NCBI GenBank assembly: GCA_015064685.1
Contig: SVRT01000012.1
Coordinates: forward strand, 24,409 to 88,408
Direction: 5' to 3'
DNA from: Oscillospiraceae bacterium
Lineage (GTDB): Bacteria; Bacillota; Clostridia; Oscillospirales; CAG-272
DNA: 64,000 nt
How positions within the stretch are numbered: the stretch's first letter is position 1; each line of letters begins with the position of its first letter. Below the pieces are notes generated by a model that saw only the letters and a list, made by a program, of their open reading frames with translations, did no database searches and was not told the DNA's origin. The position numbers were made by a program, and so were the translations under genes. Shown in pieces: positions 44,408 to 53,485 of this stretch.

Positions 44408-46834
44408 ATGAGTAAGACGATCAACGAAAACATTGTCATAAAAGAAAACGGCACTACACTTAAAGACACCGTAATCAACGGAAAAATATACGTCGAAGCC
44501 GACAGAGTATCGATAATAAACTGCACAATAAACACAGATAGCAATGCGATCATCTCCTCCGGCAAGTATTTTGTCGCTCGCGGCAACAAAATAAACTGCC
44601 CTATCAATTCTATCACGCTTGAAAAAGGCTCATATAACTGCCTTGTCGCACAAAACGAGACAGATGGTGAGATTTCGGTATCTCTCTGCTACAACTGTTC
44701 CGTAACACTCAACAAAGCCGCTCGCATCACCGCCCGCAACAACAAGAACGTATACGTAATTGAGAATACTGTAAGCGAAGTCTTGACCCTTTCTGACAAT
44801 AACTATATCATTGCGGACGAAAACACATTTGACAAGCTCGTGGCATATTCAAACTCAAATGAAAACGGCGACACGGTCACGAATATTGACGAGAGATTGA
44901 CAGTAGGAGCGAATGAAAGACTCCTTCCTCATACCAACAAGGACCTCTTTATCGGTATGGAAGTGCTGCCCTCCGTCCCTGACGCGTCGCTTGATTCCCC
45001 TCTCACGCTCCCCGAATACTTGACCACCCTTGCAAAGACCGAGGATATCGTCATCGTAGCCCCCGGCGCGTATGTCTGCGAGCGGGTATATCTTGACGCG
45101 ACACACAGCAATACAAAGATATATGCCTATGGCACATACGCGGAATGTCCCGGCTACCAATCCGCATTCTTCATGACCGAATCAGAAAACATTTCTCTTC
45201 TCGGTCTAACGGTAGGCTACGCCGTACAATCCGCGCATCAGATGCACGTTCTTGAAAAAAAGGACGGAGAGATAATAACAGTCGTAGCCCCCGGTCACAA
45301 GGATGTCACCGAGGACAAAAAATACGGCCACACCGTAATTGACGGTAATAGCTCCTATGCTACAATGACCACACTCGACGCCAAGAAAAACGAGGACGGC
45401 ACCTACACTATGGGCTATACAGACTCCCCCACAAAGCACGTTAAAAAGGGAGATGTTCTCTCGCGCAGGGTCTCAACACCAACCGAGGGCTCATTTGATT
45501 TAAAGTGCAGTAGCGGTATCCTTTTCAAGGACGTAGTGCTTTACGGTCAGTCCTCGGGACTCGCATTCGTTGAAAACAGCGACAGAAAGCACACCACGAT
45601 GATAAGAGTCCATAACACTAACCGCGCCCCCTATATCATCACAAAAGAAGAATACAATTACTACAAGTCCCTCGAAATGAAATACAACACTTCTCTCGAG
45701 GTCTATATCGACGAGGAAGGTCGATGCCGCGGAAGCGTTCCGCGCATAGGCTCGGTAGACGCGACCCATATAATCGGTTGCGACGAGGGCGTCCACGCCA
45801 CATCCTGCCTCTTTGAGCATATGTGCGACGACGGCTCGAATCACCACGCGGCAAGCTCTCGCCTCGCATCTGCGACAGACAACGGCGACGGAACCGTGAC
45901 CCTTGCCTTAAAGCCTAACGTCACGGAGGTCTATTATTGCCAATACAACAAAAAAACGGGAAGCAGATGCCATCCCTTCAGACGCGGAGACGTCGCGTAT
46001 ATCTACAACTCAAAGGGGCAGCTTTTCTGCAGCACACCCGTCCTTGACGATCAGAAGACAGTCGGCAAAGCTATCAGCAGCTTCACGGATCTCGAATATG
46101 ACCTTATTGAGATAAAGGTCGCGGCGAGCGAGGTCAATTTCTCTGCCCTCGACGGCTTTGACCTCTCCGAGGATCACTACCGCATCGATAATAAGGTGCT
46201 GGTAGACAATATGAGCCGCACCTCGCAGGGCTTTGTTTTCGATAATATAAAGGTAGATGGCATCCGCTCGCGCGCCTTTATGGTGAAAGCACCGAACGGA
46301 GTTATCAAAAACTGTACCTTTACGAACCTCAACGAGTCGGGTGTCGGCATTAAGACCGAGATACAGTGGGGCGAGAGCACGATAGCGCACAATACGACTC
46401 TTGAGAATAATATCTTCTCAAACGTCAGCTCGCTCTACGGTCATAATTTCTATTATCCGATAGCTCCCCTTTCGGTTCAAGGCTTTTCAAAGATAGTCGG
46501 CGACGGTTACCTTCCCTACGAAAATATAACGATCAAGGGCAACAGATTTGAAAACTGCGATCATAAATATTGCATCACGCTCAATTCAGCGAAGAACGTA
46601 AAGATCCTCAACAATACCTTCTGCCCGATCAATCACGAGTATGAGGACGAGGTGCATACCCCGATCACGATATGCATCGATACAGCAATGGACGTAGAGA
46701 TCTCGGGCAATAAGTTCACCGAAAACGCCCCGTCTGTTCTGAGCCTCATTCACGCGAAAAACTATAAAAACGTCTACGGCACGGATATCTCGGACGAGAA
46801 CGGCAATACCCTCCTGCCCGACAATATCAATTAA
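44408..46834 (+). CDS. Large beta-helix protein, distant GH110-like relative
   Basis: 808 residues. Residues 1-160 form a first, short-rung beta-helix (NTDSNAIISSGKYFVARGNKI...). A second, GH110-like helix follows. It has VDATHIIGCDEGVHATSCLFEHMCDDGSNHHA near residue 460, which lines up with DATHFVNCRG...MMDDAANIHG of the two neighbours but has HH in place of HG. The Asp pair is kept. No signal peptide. It is transcribed divergently from the pair. It could be a glycosidase or lyase of different specificity; the call rests on the shared motif only. Confidence 0.65.
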   Translation: MSKTINENIVIKENGTTLKDTVINGKIYVEADRVSIINCTINTDSNAIISSGKYFVARGNKINCPINSITLEKGSYNCLVAQNETDGEISVSLCYNCSVTLNKAARITARNNKNVYVIENTVSEVLTLSDNNYIIADENTFDKLVAYSNSNENGDTVTNIDERLTVGANERLLPHTNKDLFIGMEVLPSVPDASLDSPLTLPEYLTTLAKTEDIVIVAPGAYVCERVYLDATHSNTKIYAYGTYAECPGYQSAFFMTESENISLLGLTVGYAVQSAHQMHVLEKKDGEIITVVAPGHKDVTEDKKYGHTVIDGNSSYATMTTLDAKKNEDGTYTMGYTDSPTKHVKKGDVLSRRVSTPTEGSFDLKCSSGILFKDVVLYGQSSGLAFVENSDRKHTTMIRVHNTNRAPYIITKEEYNYYKSLEMKYNTSLEVYIDEEGRCRGSVPRIGSVDATHIIGCDEGVHATSCLFEHMCDDGSNHHAASSRLASATDNGDGTVTLALKPNVTEVYYCQYNKKTGSRCHPFRRGDVAYIYNSKGQLFCSTPVLDDQKTVGKAISSFTDLEYDLIEIKVAASEVNFSALDGFDLSEDHYRIDNKVLVDNMSRTSQGFVFDNIKVDGIRSRAFMVKAPNGVIKNCTFTNLNESGVGIKTEIQWGESTIAHNTTLENNIFSNVSSLYGHNFYYPIAPLSVQGFSKIVGDGYLPYENITIKGNRFENCDHKYCITLNSAKNVKILNNTFCPINHEYEDEVHTPITICIDTAMDVEISGNKFTENAPSVLSLIHAKNYKNVYGTDISDENGNTLLPDNIN

Positions 46835-46837
46835 AAA

Positions 46838-46876
46838 CACAAAAACGCTTCGGAATCGCCCGAAGCGTTTTGTTTT
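46838..46876. terminator. Bidirectional terminator between beta-helix and AAC(3)-like genes
   Basis: AAAACGCTTCGG (46842-46853) pairs with CCGAAGCGTTTT (46860-46871), flanked by A and T runs. Confidence 0.88.
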
Positions 46877-46911
46877 ATATTTCAAATTTCCCTCCGCAAA
46901 TCTCCCGATCT

Positions 46912-47706
46912 CTATAGGCTTGAGCTGCATCTGTCGGGATAATATCCGTTGGGATCATCGACAAAATACATGGGCTCGTCCTTGAGCTTTAAAAGAGCCT
47001 TTTTCTTTAGCGCCACACTATCGATAAGCACCGACTCTGCACCGTGGATCCTTGCGATGCAGTAATCTCCCTCATCAAGCACGTCAAGGGTTCTGTCGTA
47101 TCTTTGATGTATTGCGCCGTCGGGACGAATAAAATTGTGACGTCTTATCCGCCTTATTGACAGGTTCCCGTTTGCGTCTATCACCCGGTATTCCTGATGC
47201 TCCCTGAGAGCGTATTCAAGCCCCGCCTCCTCCTCTAAGGCGTGCATAAAGGAGTTGTGCGACAAAGAGCATCCGAGCATAAGTATCTTGGCACCAACCT
47301 CGGGGAGCCGTCTGTATGGAGAGTGGATCCCCATGGGTGAGTCGTCCGCCTCCTCACCCTCGACAAGCGCCTTGACCAGCTTGCCACGCAAGGCTACTGA
47401 GTGCGTGGGATGATTTGTGCGGTAAACTCCCTCACATTTTCTGAAGGTCTCGGATATGAAGCCGACGCAAGATGGGGTGTCCTTATTTGAGTAGAACGAA
47501 TCCTCATAGGACGTGCGGTATGTGAAGGTCGGGAAAATGAGAGTTCCTTCCTCACCTATCGTATCGGAAAGAGCTTTTATCACACACTCCGCGCCGCCTT
47601 CAACAAATCCCATCGATTTGAGCGAGGAATGTACGACGATAACGTCGGCACGACGCACGCCGATATTTTCAAGGTCGCGCTTTAAAATTTCATAAGAAGA
47701 ATTCAT
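46912..47706 (-). CDS. AAC(3)-family N-acetyltransferase
   Basis: About 264 residues. Family motifs: VIVVHSSLKSMGFVEGGAECVIKAL, GTLIFPTFTYR, GFISETFRKCEGVYRTNHPTHSVALRGK, and LGCSLSHNSFMHALEE. The fold uses acetyl-CoA to acetylate amines. Although named for aminoglycosides, many members sit in metabolic operons, as here, and probably modify an amino sugar. ATG 47706 is chosen by similarity; a TTG 11 codons upstream is possible and overlaps the SGNH stop. Confidence 0.82.
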   Translation of the reverse strand: MNSSYEILKRDLENIGVRRADVIVVHSSLKSMGFVEGGAECVIKALSDTIGEEGTLIFPTFTYRTSYEDSFYSNKDTPSCVGFISETFRKCEGVYRTNHPTHSVALRGKLVKALVEGEEADDSPMGIHSPYRRLPEVGAKILMLGCSLSHNSFMHALEEEAGLEYALREHQEYRVIDANGNLSIRRIRRHNFIRPDGAIHQRYDRTLDVLDEGDYCIARIHGAESVLIDSVALKKKALLKLKDEPMYFVDDPNGYYPDRCSSSL

Positions 47707-47735
47707 ATTTTTGTTTATTCTCCACTTTATTAACG

Positions 47736-48401
47736 TCAAAGCGTTTTCAGAAATCCCGCAAGACGCGACGCGATAAGCTTGTGTCCCTCATCGTTCGGAT
47801 GAACTCCGTCAGGACAATATTTTTCCTTTATCACGTTCACGTTGGGCTGTATTCCGCTTATTGACCAAAGGTCAAGCACCGGCAAGGAATAATATTCCGC
47901 CACCTCTCTGATTATATTTACGTAAGTCAAAAGAGTTCCAAGACCTTCACCGTCCGCTTTATTATGTCCCCCTCTTATATCATCCTCAAACTCTCTGTGC
48001 AGAGGAGTCATGATCACTATTGTTGATTCGGGGTATTTATTCAATAATCCTTCAAAAAGCGTGTGGCACGCACCGTAGAAGGTGTAAGGGTCGCGGTCAC
48101 TCATTTCTCCAAGCTCGGCATCTCCGTGTCCGAAATCGTTTGTACCTCCGAACACTACCACCACGTCGGCATCGTCATCCATCTCGGGATATCTGCTTAT
48201 AAAATCGAGATCATAACGAGGATTTTCCGAAGGCTTTTTCTTCTTTGCTATCCGCGTGCCACCTATTCCGTATCCGCGCGCTTCAGAGAGTCCTTCATTT
48301 TTCTTGAGTACATTCCAAAATATATTTTCCGTGCAGCTTACCTTACATCCCTCGGTAATGCTGTCACCGAGAAAATTGATTTTCAGCCCCTTAAGTTCCA
48401 T
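47736..48401 (-). CDS. SGNH/GDSL-family hydrolase
   Basis: 221 residues. Block I NFLGDSITEG with the nucleophile Ser, block III VVFGGTNDFGHG, block V DGVHPNDEGHKLIASRL with Asp and His. It is an esterase, often a deacetylase of sugars. No signal peptide. AAGGAGG precedes ATG. Sixth intact gene of the catabolic operon. Confidence 0.9.
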   Translation of the reverse strand: MELKGLKINFLGDSITEGCKVSCTENIFWNVLKKNEGLSEARGYGIGGTRIAKKKKPSENPRYDLDFISRYPEMDDDADVVVVFGGTNDFGHGDAELGEMSDRDPYTFYGACHTLFEGLLNKYPESTIVIMTPLHREFEDDIRGGHNKADGEGLGTLLTYVNIIREVAEYYSLPVLDLWSISGIQPNVNVIKEKYCPDGVHPNDEGHKLIASRLAGFLKTL

Positions 48402-48411
48402 TTTTACCTCC

Positions 48412-48540
48412 TTAATAAGTCAGCGAGTAGAGATACCGGATACCCCGCTCATACTTGTTGATATTTGATACAGATTTCATAATGTCTCCAACGTCACACC
48501 GAAGACAAGCGCAGATCTTGGTGAGCAATTCACTATACAC
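48412..48540 (-). pseudogene. Remnant of an XRE-type HTH regulator (C-terminal 42 codons)
   Basis: A short frame reading VYSELLTKICACLRCDVGDI then MKSVSNINKYERGIRYLYSL matches the end of small Cro/C1-type proteins, where the pattern LxKICxALxCDxGDIM closes the DNA-binding domain. The N-terminal recognition helices are missing, so it is likely a leftover of a deleted gene. It begins right after the GNAT gene stop. Confidence 0.5.
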
Positions 48541-48541
48541 C

Positions 48542-49036
48542 TTACAATTTTCTGTAGTATTTCACCGATGGCAATCCTCTGTCAAACCCTGCTTTTTCAT
48601 ATGAACGTCTTGCAGGCTCGTGTCCGTCGTCAAGCCCCGTAACAACACTCACGTACCCAACACCCTTCGCCTTCATTTTTTCAAAAACAAATGCATACAT
48701 TGCTTGAGCTATGCCGCATCCTCTGTATTTACTTAAAACCGCGTTGTTTCCTATTTCTCCCGAAACACCGTCTTCTGATATCTCATAATGGATAAATCCG
48801 GCAAGCTCTCCGTCAACGACCGCCACGTATCCGCGCCCGGAGCTCATCATTGACAATACACTTTCTGTCTTGTCCCTCTTCCAATCACCGAATACCCTGC
48901 CATAAAGCTCATCACCAAGCTCGCGCCTGTACGACTCCCTGATCGGTGTCCACGCCTCTATCACAAGCGCCTCGACGGCAGAGGCATATTCGTCCGAAAA
49001 TGGGACGATATTTATATTTTTAACCATATCCGCCAT
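48542..49036 (-). CDS. GNAT-family N-acetyltransferase
   Basis: 164 residues. Acetyl-CoA-binding signature LSKYRGCGIAQAMYAFVFEKMKAKG near residue 105, preceded by RGYVAVVDGELAGFIHYEI. The acceptor is unknown; the operon context suggests a small metabolite. The start lies three bases after the dehydrogenase stop; an ATG three codons in is also possible. Confidence 0.85.
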   Translation of the reverse strand: MADMVKNINIVPFSDEYASAVEALVIEAWTPIRESYRRELGDELYGRVFGDWKRDKTESVLSMMSSGRGYVAVVDGELAGFIHYEISEDGVSGEIGNNAVLSKYRGCGIAQAMYAFVFEKMKAKGVGYVSVVTGLDDGHEPARRSYEKAGFDRGLPSVKYYRKL

Positions 49037-49039
49037 CCG

Positions 49040-50035
49040 TCAGGCAAGCCTTGAAAGACTGTCAAGGTCTACCTCTGTGCGCATCTTCTCGCCGCCCACG
49101 AGTCTCTCGATCTCCTCGCAAGCGTGGAGCGCGATCCTCTTAAGTCCGTTCGATACCGTACCCGCAATGTGAGGGGTAAGAATAACGTTATCAAGACTGC
49201 GAAGAGCGTTGTCCTCAACCGGAGGCTCGGGATCGGTCACGTCGATGCACGCAAAAAGTCTTCCTTTTTTAAGCTCCTCGATAAGATCCTTTTCGTTTAT
49301 TACGCTTCCGCGCGCGGTGTTGATAAGTATCGCCTTATCCTTCATAAGACAAAGATTGCCCTTGTTTATCATATTGTCGGTCGCGGGGATAGAGGGCGCG
49401 TGAATGCTGACAACGTCACAGATCGAAAGCAGCTCACAAAGCTCCACCTTCTCCGCGCCTATCTCCGCTATCTGTTCCTTTGTAAGTATTGGGTCGTACA
49501 TGTAGACGTTCACGTGGAAATTCTTAAGAAGCTTTACCATGTGCCTGCCCACGTATCCACCCGAGATAACTCCGACGTTTATATCGTAGAAATCGACCAC
49601 CGTATCGTACGCGTTTTCGCGCCAGATACCTCTCGATGTGTCACGGTTTAATTGATAAAATCCCTTGCACGCGGAGATCGCAAACCCAAGCGCGGTCTCG
49701 GCAACACCCTCTCCGATAGCAACGGCGGAGTTTGTGATCCTTATACGTCTTGCAACAAATTCGTCGGAAATTACAGGCTTTATGCTTCCGGCTGCGTGAA
49801 TGACCGCCCTAAGCTCAGGACAAGCATCCAGAATATCCTTGTCGATCACGGGGCTGCCCCAGGTCGTTACGATGATCGTAGCACCCGAAACGAAGCTCTT
49901 TACGTACTCCTTGTCGTCGTAGCTGTCCGCATCGTAGATCTTTACCTCACCGATCCTTCTCATTCTATCGTAATACTTTTCACCGAATATCTTTTTTTGA
50001 TGATCCTTGTCAACAAGCAAAACAATCTTTTCCAT
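49040..50035 (-). CDS. D-isomer-specific 2-hydroxyacid dehydrogenase
   Basis: 331 residues. NAD site GVISGGYVGRHMV, then the catalytic triad regions NTARGSVI (Arg), DVTDPEPP (Glu) and ILTPHIAGTVSNGL (His). It interconverts a 2-keto acid and a D-2-hydroxyacid. In this operon it would reduce or oxidise a sugar-acid intermediate. The gap to the upstream Gfo/Idh gene is 15 bases with AGGAGA before ATG. Confidence 0.9.
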   Translation of the reverse strand: MEKIVLLVDKDHQKKIFGEKYYDRMRRIGEVKIYDADSYDDKEYVKSFVSGATIIVTTWGSPVIDKDILDACPELRAVIHAAGSIKPVISDEFVARRIRITNSAVAIGEGVAETALGFAISACKGFYQLNRDTSRGIWRENAYDTVVDFYDINVGVISGGYVGRHMVKLLKNFHVNVYMYDPILTKEQIAEIGAEKVELCELLSICDVVSIHAPSIPATDNMINKGNLCLMKDKAILINTARGSVINEKDLIEELKKGRLFACIDVTDPEPPVEDNALRSLDNVILTPHIAGTVSNGLKRIALHACEEIERLVGGEKMRTEVDLDSLSRLA

Positions 50036-50050
50036 ATTGTCTCTCCTTTT

Positions 50051-51049
50051 TTATTTTGAGCATTTGTATATTTTTTCAATGATCTTAACCGCCTTGATAC
50101 CTTCGTATTGGTCGCAGATCTCAACCGTCGTGTCTCCGTTAAGAGCCTTAACAAAATCAGAGATCTGATTTTTGTGTCCCGTAATATCGAGCACGGTCGC
50201 GTTATTCGCGCTGTCGTGATCCTCAATGGTATATCTTTCGTAAATGCCCCTGTCGCGAAGAATGAGCCTTTCAATGTTACCCTCTTTAAGAATAACGGAT
50301 CCGCGGTCTCCGCAAATCTCGATCCGTCTGTTAAAGCCGGGGTACGTGGAGGTTGCCGCCTCTATAACGCCAAGCGCACCGTTTTCAAATTCAAGCACCG
50401 CGACCGCAGTATCCTCGACCTCAATATCGTGAATGAGAGTCCTTACGTTGCTCTGTATACTCTTTATTTCACCGCAAAGGTACTGAAGCACGTCAACGCC
50501 GTGAATACCTTGATTCATAAGCGCACCGCCGCCGTCCATTTTCTTCGTGCCGCGCCAGCTGTTGCGGTAATACTCTTCGTCACGATAGTACTTCATGTGT
50601 ACGTTGCAGATAACGAGTCTGCCAAGCTCACCCGATCTTATAAGCTCTCTCGTCCTCTGAACACCGGGAAGCGTCCTGTACTGCGATATTACCATAAGCT
50701 TGGCATTATTTGCTTCACATGCGGAAATGATATCCTCGCATTCCTTAACGGTTATCGCCATCGGCTTTTCAAGCACCACGTGCTTTCCGTGTGATACCGC
50801 TTTTATCGCCAACTCGGCGTGAGTTCCGCTCGGGGTAGAGATGCACACCGCGTCCACCTCTGGGTCTCTCACAAGCTCATCATAACTGTCAATTACCCTA
50901 CCGCCGTATATATCACTAAACGAATACGCATGCCCGATATTTACGTCGGATACCGCTACAAGCTCCGCCCCGTCTACCTCATTGATAGCCGCCGCGTGAA
51001 CACGTGCGATGTTTCCGCACCCGTATATTGCAAAACGAATAACACTCAT
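50051..51049 (-). CDS. Gfo/Idh/MocA-family oxidoreductase (second of operon)
   Basis: 332 residues. NAD-binding FAIYGCGNIARVHAAAI, the family lysine motif HVVLEKPMAITVKECE (EKP), and DGGGALMNQGIHGVDVLQYL typical of the C-terminal substrate domain. It oxidises or reduces a ring hydroxyl of a sugar or sugar acid. The start overlaps the enolase-superfamily gene by four bases. Confidence 0.92.
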   Translation of the reverse strand: MSVIRFAIYGCGNIARVHAAAINEVDGAELVAVSDVNIGHAYSFSDIYGGRVIDSYDELVRDPEVDAVCISTPSGTHAELAIKAVSHGKHVVLEKPMAITVKECEDIISACEANNAKLMVISQYRTLPGVQRTRELIRSGELGRLVICNVHMKYYRDEEYYRNSWRGTKKMDGGGALMNQGIHGVDVLQYLCGEIKSIQSNVRTLIHDIEVEDTAVAVLEFENGALGVIEAATSTYPGFNRRIEICGDRGSVILKEGNIERLILRDRGIYERYTIEDHDSANNATVLDITGHKNQISDFVKALNGDTTVEICDQYEGIKAVKIIEKIYKCSK

Positions 51050-52317
51050 AATCCCTCCACATAATCATTTTGTTGTTTTATACGCTTCAGATAATGATCC
51101 CGCGTCTCAAAAATATCCGAACTTGAAAAGAAATTATCAGTAAGCTCGTAAAATGAGCCTTTGTCATCCCGCTCGCCTGCGTATCGGCACATTTCGTCCC
51201 AATTAACGTAATTCTGCGCACCGTTTGACTCTACGACTCCTATCTTCATACCCCGAAGCGGAGATAACCTTGCCGCCACGTTTTTATTCCATTCCAGCAT
51301 CAACGGATTGACTGTAAGATCGGCGCAAAAGCACTGAACCCCCATTTTTTCGGCATACTCTGCCATTTTCATAGTAACGCTCAGAGTTTTCGCTATCGGC
51401 TTTAACGTAATAGCCTTGTATCCAAGCTCTATGCGCTCTTTAACATCCTCAATAGAGTGCGCGCTCTCGTCAGCGGCAAACGTGCAAGGTATGTCTCCAA
51501 CGTATATCTTGTTTTCCTCAGCAAACGGCTCCTCAAACAAAACGGTATTTTCTAAAATCTGCTCTTGCCTCAAAAAGTCAATAAACTCAAGGAGTCGCTC
51601 CCTTGTATCGTAGCGTCCGTTCGCATCAAAGTAATACACGGGTCTGCCGCTTTCGGTGTAAGGGGTCTTTACATCGCGTAACGCCTCGTGTATCTCCTTG
51701 GCGCGAGCCTTATCCCACTGAAGCATCTTATCGGGGTCATCGTCTCGGTCGGGATCGGAGCCTATCTTTATCTTAAAAATACAGGTTCCGCTCTCCGCCA
51801 TCCTTTTGACCTCGGAAATATCGGTGTTGTAGGTAACAAGCGGAATAGTGGCAAGTCGTATGTTTTTGGTCCTTCCCCTGTAAATAGAGTCAAAGCACTC
51901 TATACGGTTCTTTTTTGCATATAGCACCCAAAGCGCCATATCAACGGGAACGAGAGCGTTAAGCACAAAGGTCTGCTTTACGCTTGTTCCGGTGATCCTT
52001 CTTGCATACTCAAGACATTCCGGAATAACGGCAAATATTGCATCCTGTGGCGTGCGGAATTCCCTGTCGCAAAGAATCTTTGCTGCATACTGTGTAATCG
52101 AATACATAAATTCATTCCCGCGATCTTCTCCGAATGCCGAGAAAACCTCGGCATCAGACCACAATACACTTTGAACCCCGACACCAAGCCCGTAATTCTC
52201 TCCGTCACCAAGATAGACAACACTTTGGGTAAGATAGGTCAACGCATTCCCTTTAAAGCCGAAGGCGGTCTTGAGCGGCTCGTTTTCATATGCGGTATAA
52301 GCCGCGCTTATCCTCAC
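51046..52317 (-). CDS. Enolase-superfamily enzyme (MLE subgroup-like)
   Basis: 423 residues. The barrel carries a KxK pair (Lys182, Lys184 in FKIKIGSD), metal ligands Asp231 (YFDANGRYD), Glu262 (LFEEPF) and Asp283 (AADES), and Lys306 (ITLKPI). Lysines on both sides of the site are typical of the muconate-lactonising subgroup (dipeptide epimerases, OSBS, cycloisomerases). The substrate is not predictable; in this operon a sugar-acid or cyclic acid is likely. Overlaps both neighbours by four bases. Confidence 0.82.
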   Translation of the reverse strand: MRISAAYTAYENEPLKTAFGFKGNALTYLTQSVVYLGDGENYGLGVGVQSVLWSDAEVFSAFGEDRGNEFMYSITQYAAKILCDREFRTPQDAIFAVIPECLEYARRITGTSVKQTFVLNALVPVDMALWVLYAKKNRIECFDSIYRGRTKNIRLATIPLVTYNTDISEVKRMAESGTCIFKIKIGSDPDRDDDPDKMLQWDKARAKEIHEALRDVKTPYTESGRPVYYFDANGRYDTRERLLEFIDFLRQEQILENTVLFEEPFAEENKIYVGDIPCTFAADESAHSIEDVKERIELGYKAITLKPIAKTLSVTMKMAEYAEKMGVQCFCADLTVNPLMLEWNKNVAARLSPLRGMKIGVVESNGAQNYVNWDEMCRYAGERDDKGSFYELTDNFFSSSDIFETRDHYLKRIKQQNDYVEGL

Positions 52318-53282
52318 TTTGCTGCCTTTGCCGCCGCTCTTGCTGCTCTCGCGTTCGCGGCGTATTCTTCTTCAAACGCGTATCCGTCAAAGCTTACCTC
52401 GCGCAGTATCGGATCATCAAGCGACACCTCGATACCGCCGTTCAATTTTGATGCCTTGCCCGCAAGCAATACCTTTATCGACTCTACCATCTGCTCAACT
52501 GTGATAAGTGAATCTTCTTTTCCATTCATATAGTCTATGATCCTCGGGAGCATTGCATCATAAAGTCCCATATTGTTGATTGCAAAACAATAATCACCAA
52601 GAGGCGCTTTGTCGGTAAGCACAGTCGTACTACACAGTGCGAACTTTCTGTCAAATGAATTATATATGCCAGAAGCTCCGTTTTCGTATCTTACCATGTA
52701 GGACTCAACACCCTCCTTGTCAACACAGGAGCGGCCTATGTAACGACAGCTCACGGGAGAGCAATCGATAATACCCGCAAGAGCCTCAACACCGTGAATG
52801 CAGTAGTTGAAATCGTCACAGCCGACACTGGTCGTAACAAGAACGGGATTAACACCGTCTTTTTTCATTGCCTCTCTGGTCTCAACGACCTCAAAGGCAT
52901 AACGGAGCGCACTCGTTCCGAGTATCTTCGCACCCGATCTTGACAGCTCGAGTATCTTTTCACAGTCTGCAAGATTTCCGACTATAGGCTTGTCAACGAA
53001 TACGGGCTTCCCCTTGCGAACGAAATGCATAACGTAATCAAGATGCTTGTCCCAGTTGCAGCAGTGGACAAAACCGAGATCGATGTTGTCTATCATCTCG
53101 TCAAGATCATCGTATATCTTTACGCCGAACTGCTCGGCAAATTCCGCAACCTCCTCATCGGAACGGAATCCGTCATTGAATACAGCAACGTATCTTGCAG
53201 GGGTTCCGTCCATTGCCAAAAATTTGCCGGCAAAGCCTGCGGGATGTGAAACGTCTATTGTAACAGCGCCTAATCTGAGCAT
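52314..53282 (-). CDS. Gfo/Idh/MocA-family oxidoreductase (first of operon)
   Basis: About 322 residues. The N-terminus LRLGAVTIDVSHPAGFAGKFLAMDG departs from the usual GxGxxG. FVDKPIVGNLADCEKI gives the DKP variant of the family lysine motif, and CIHGVEALAGIIDCSP the substrate side. ATG 53280-53282 has GGAGG eight bases before; the TTG five codons upstream lies in that site. It opens the operon and is divergent from an AraC regulator. Confidence 0.87.
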   Translation of the reverse strand: MLRLGAVTIDVSHPAGFAGKFLAMDGTPARYVAVFNDGFRSDEEVAEFAEQFGVKIYDDLDEMIDNIDLGFVHCCNWDKHLDYVMHFVRKGKPVFVDKPIVGNLADCEKILELSRSGAKILGTSALRYAFEVVETREAMKKDGVNPVLVTTSVGCDDFNYCIHGVEALAGIIDCSPVSCRYIGRSCVDKEGVESYMVRYENGASGIYNSFDRKFALCSTTVLTDKAPLGDYCFAINNMGLYDAMLPRIIDYMNGKEDSLITVEQMVESIKVLLAGKASKLNGGIEVSLDDPILREVSFDGYAFEEEYAANARAARAAAKAAK

Positions 53283-53418
53283 ATCATATACCTCCAATAT
53301 ATTGTGTACTTATATTATGCAACATCGGCACCCGTTTGTCTTTGCAAAAAATTGCCATATTTTTATATAAAAAAGTGTTTTTGGCGAAATAACTGCGAGA
53401 TTTTTTAAAAATTCGGAC

Positions 53419-53447
53419 TTGACAGTTTGCGAAAAATTGTTTATAAT
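53419..53447 (+). promoter_or_regulatory. Promoter of the 53486 AraC regulator
   Basis: TTGACA (53419-53424), 17 bases, TATAAT (53442-53447). Confidence 0.8.
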
Positions 53448-53485
53448 TCTAACAAACCAACAATTTGGAGAAGGATATATAAGAA

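Noticed and set aside
46912..47706. AAC(3)-like gene as an antibiotic-resistance gene
   Set aside because: It is the last gene of a metabolic operon and the family includes many non-resistance members; nothing in the context points to resistance.
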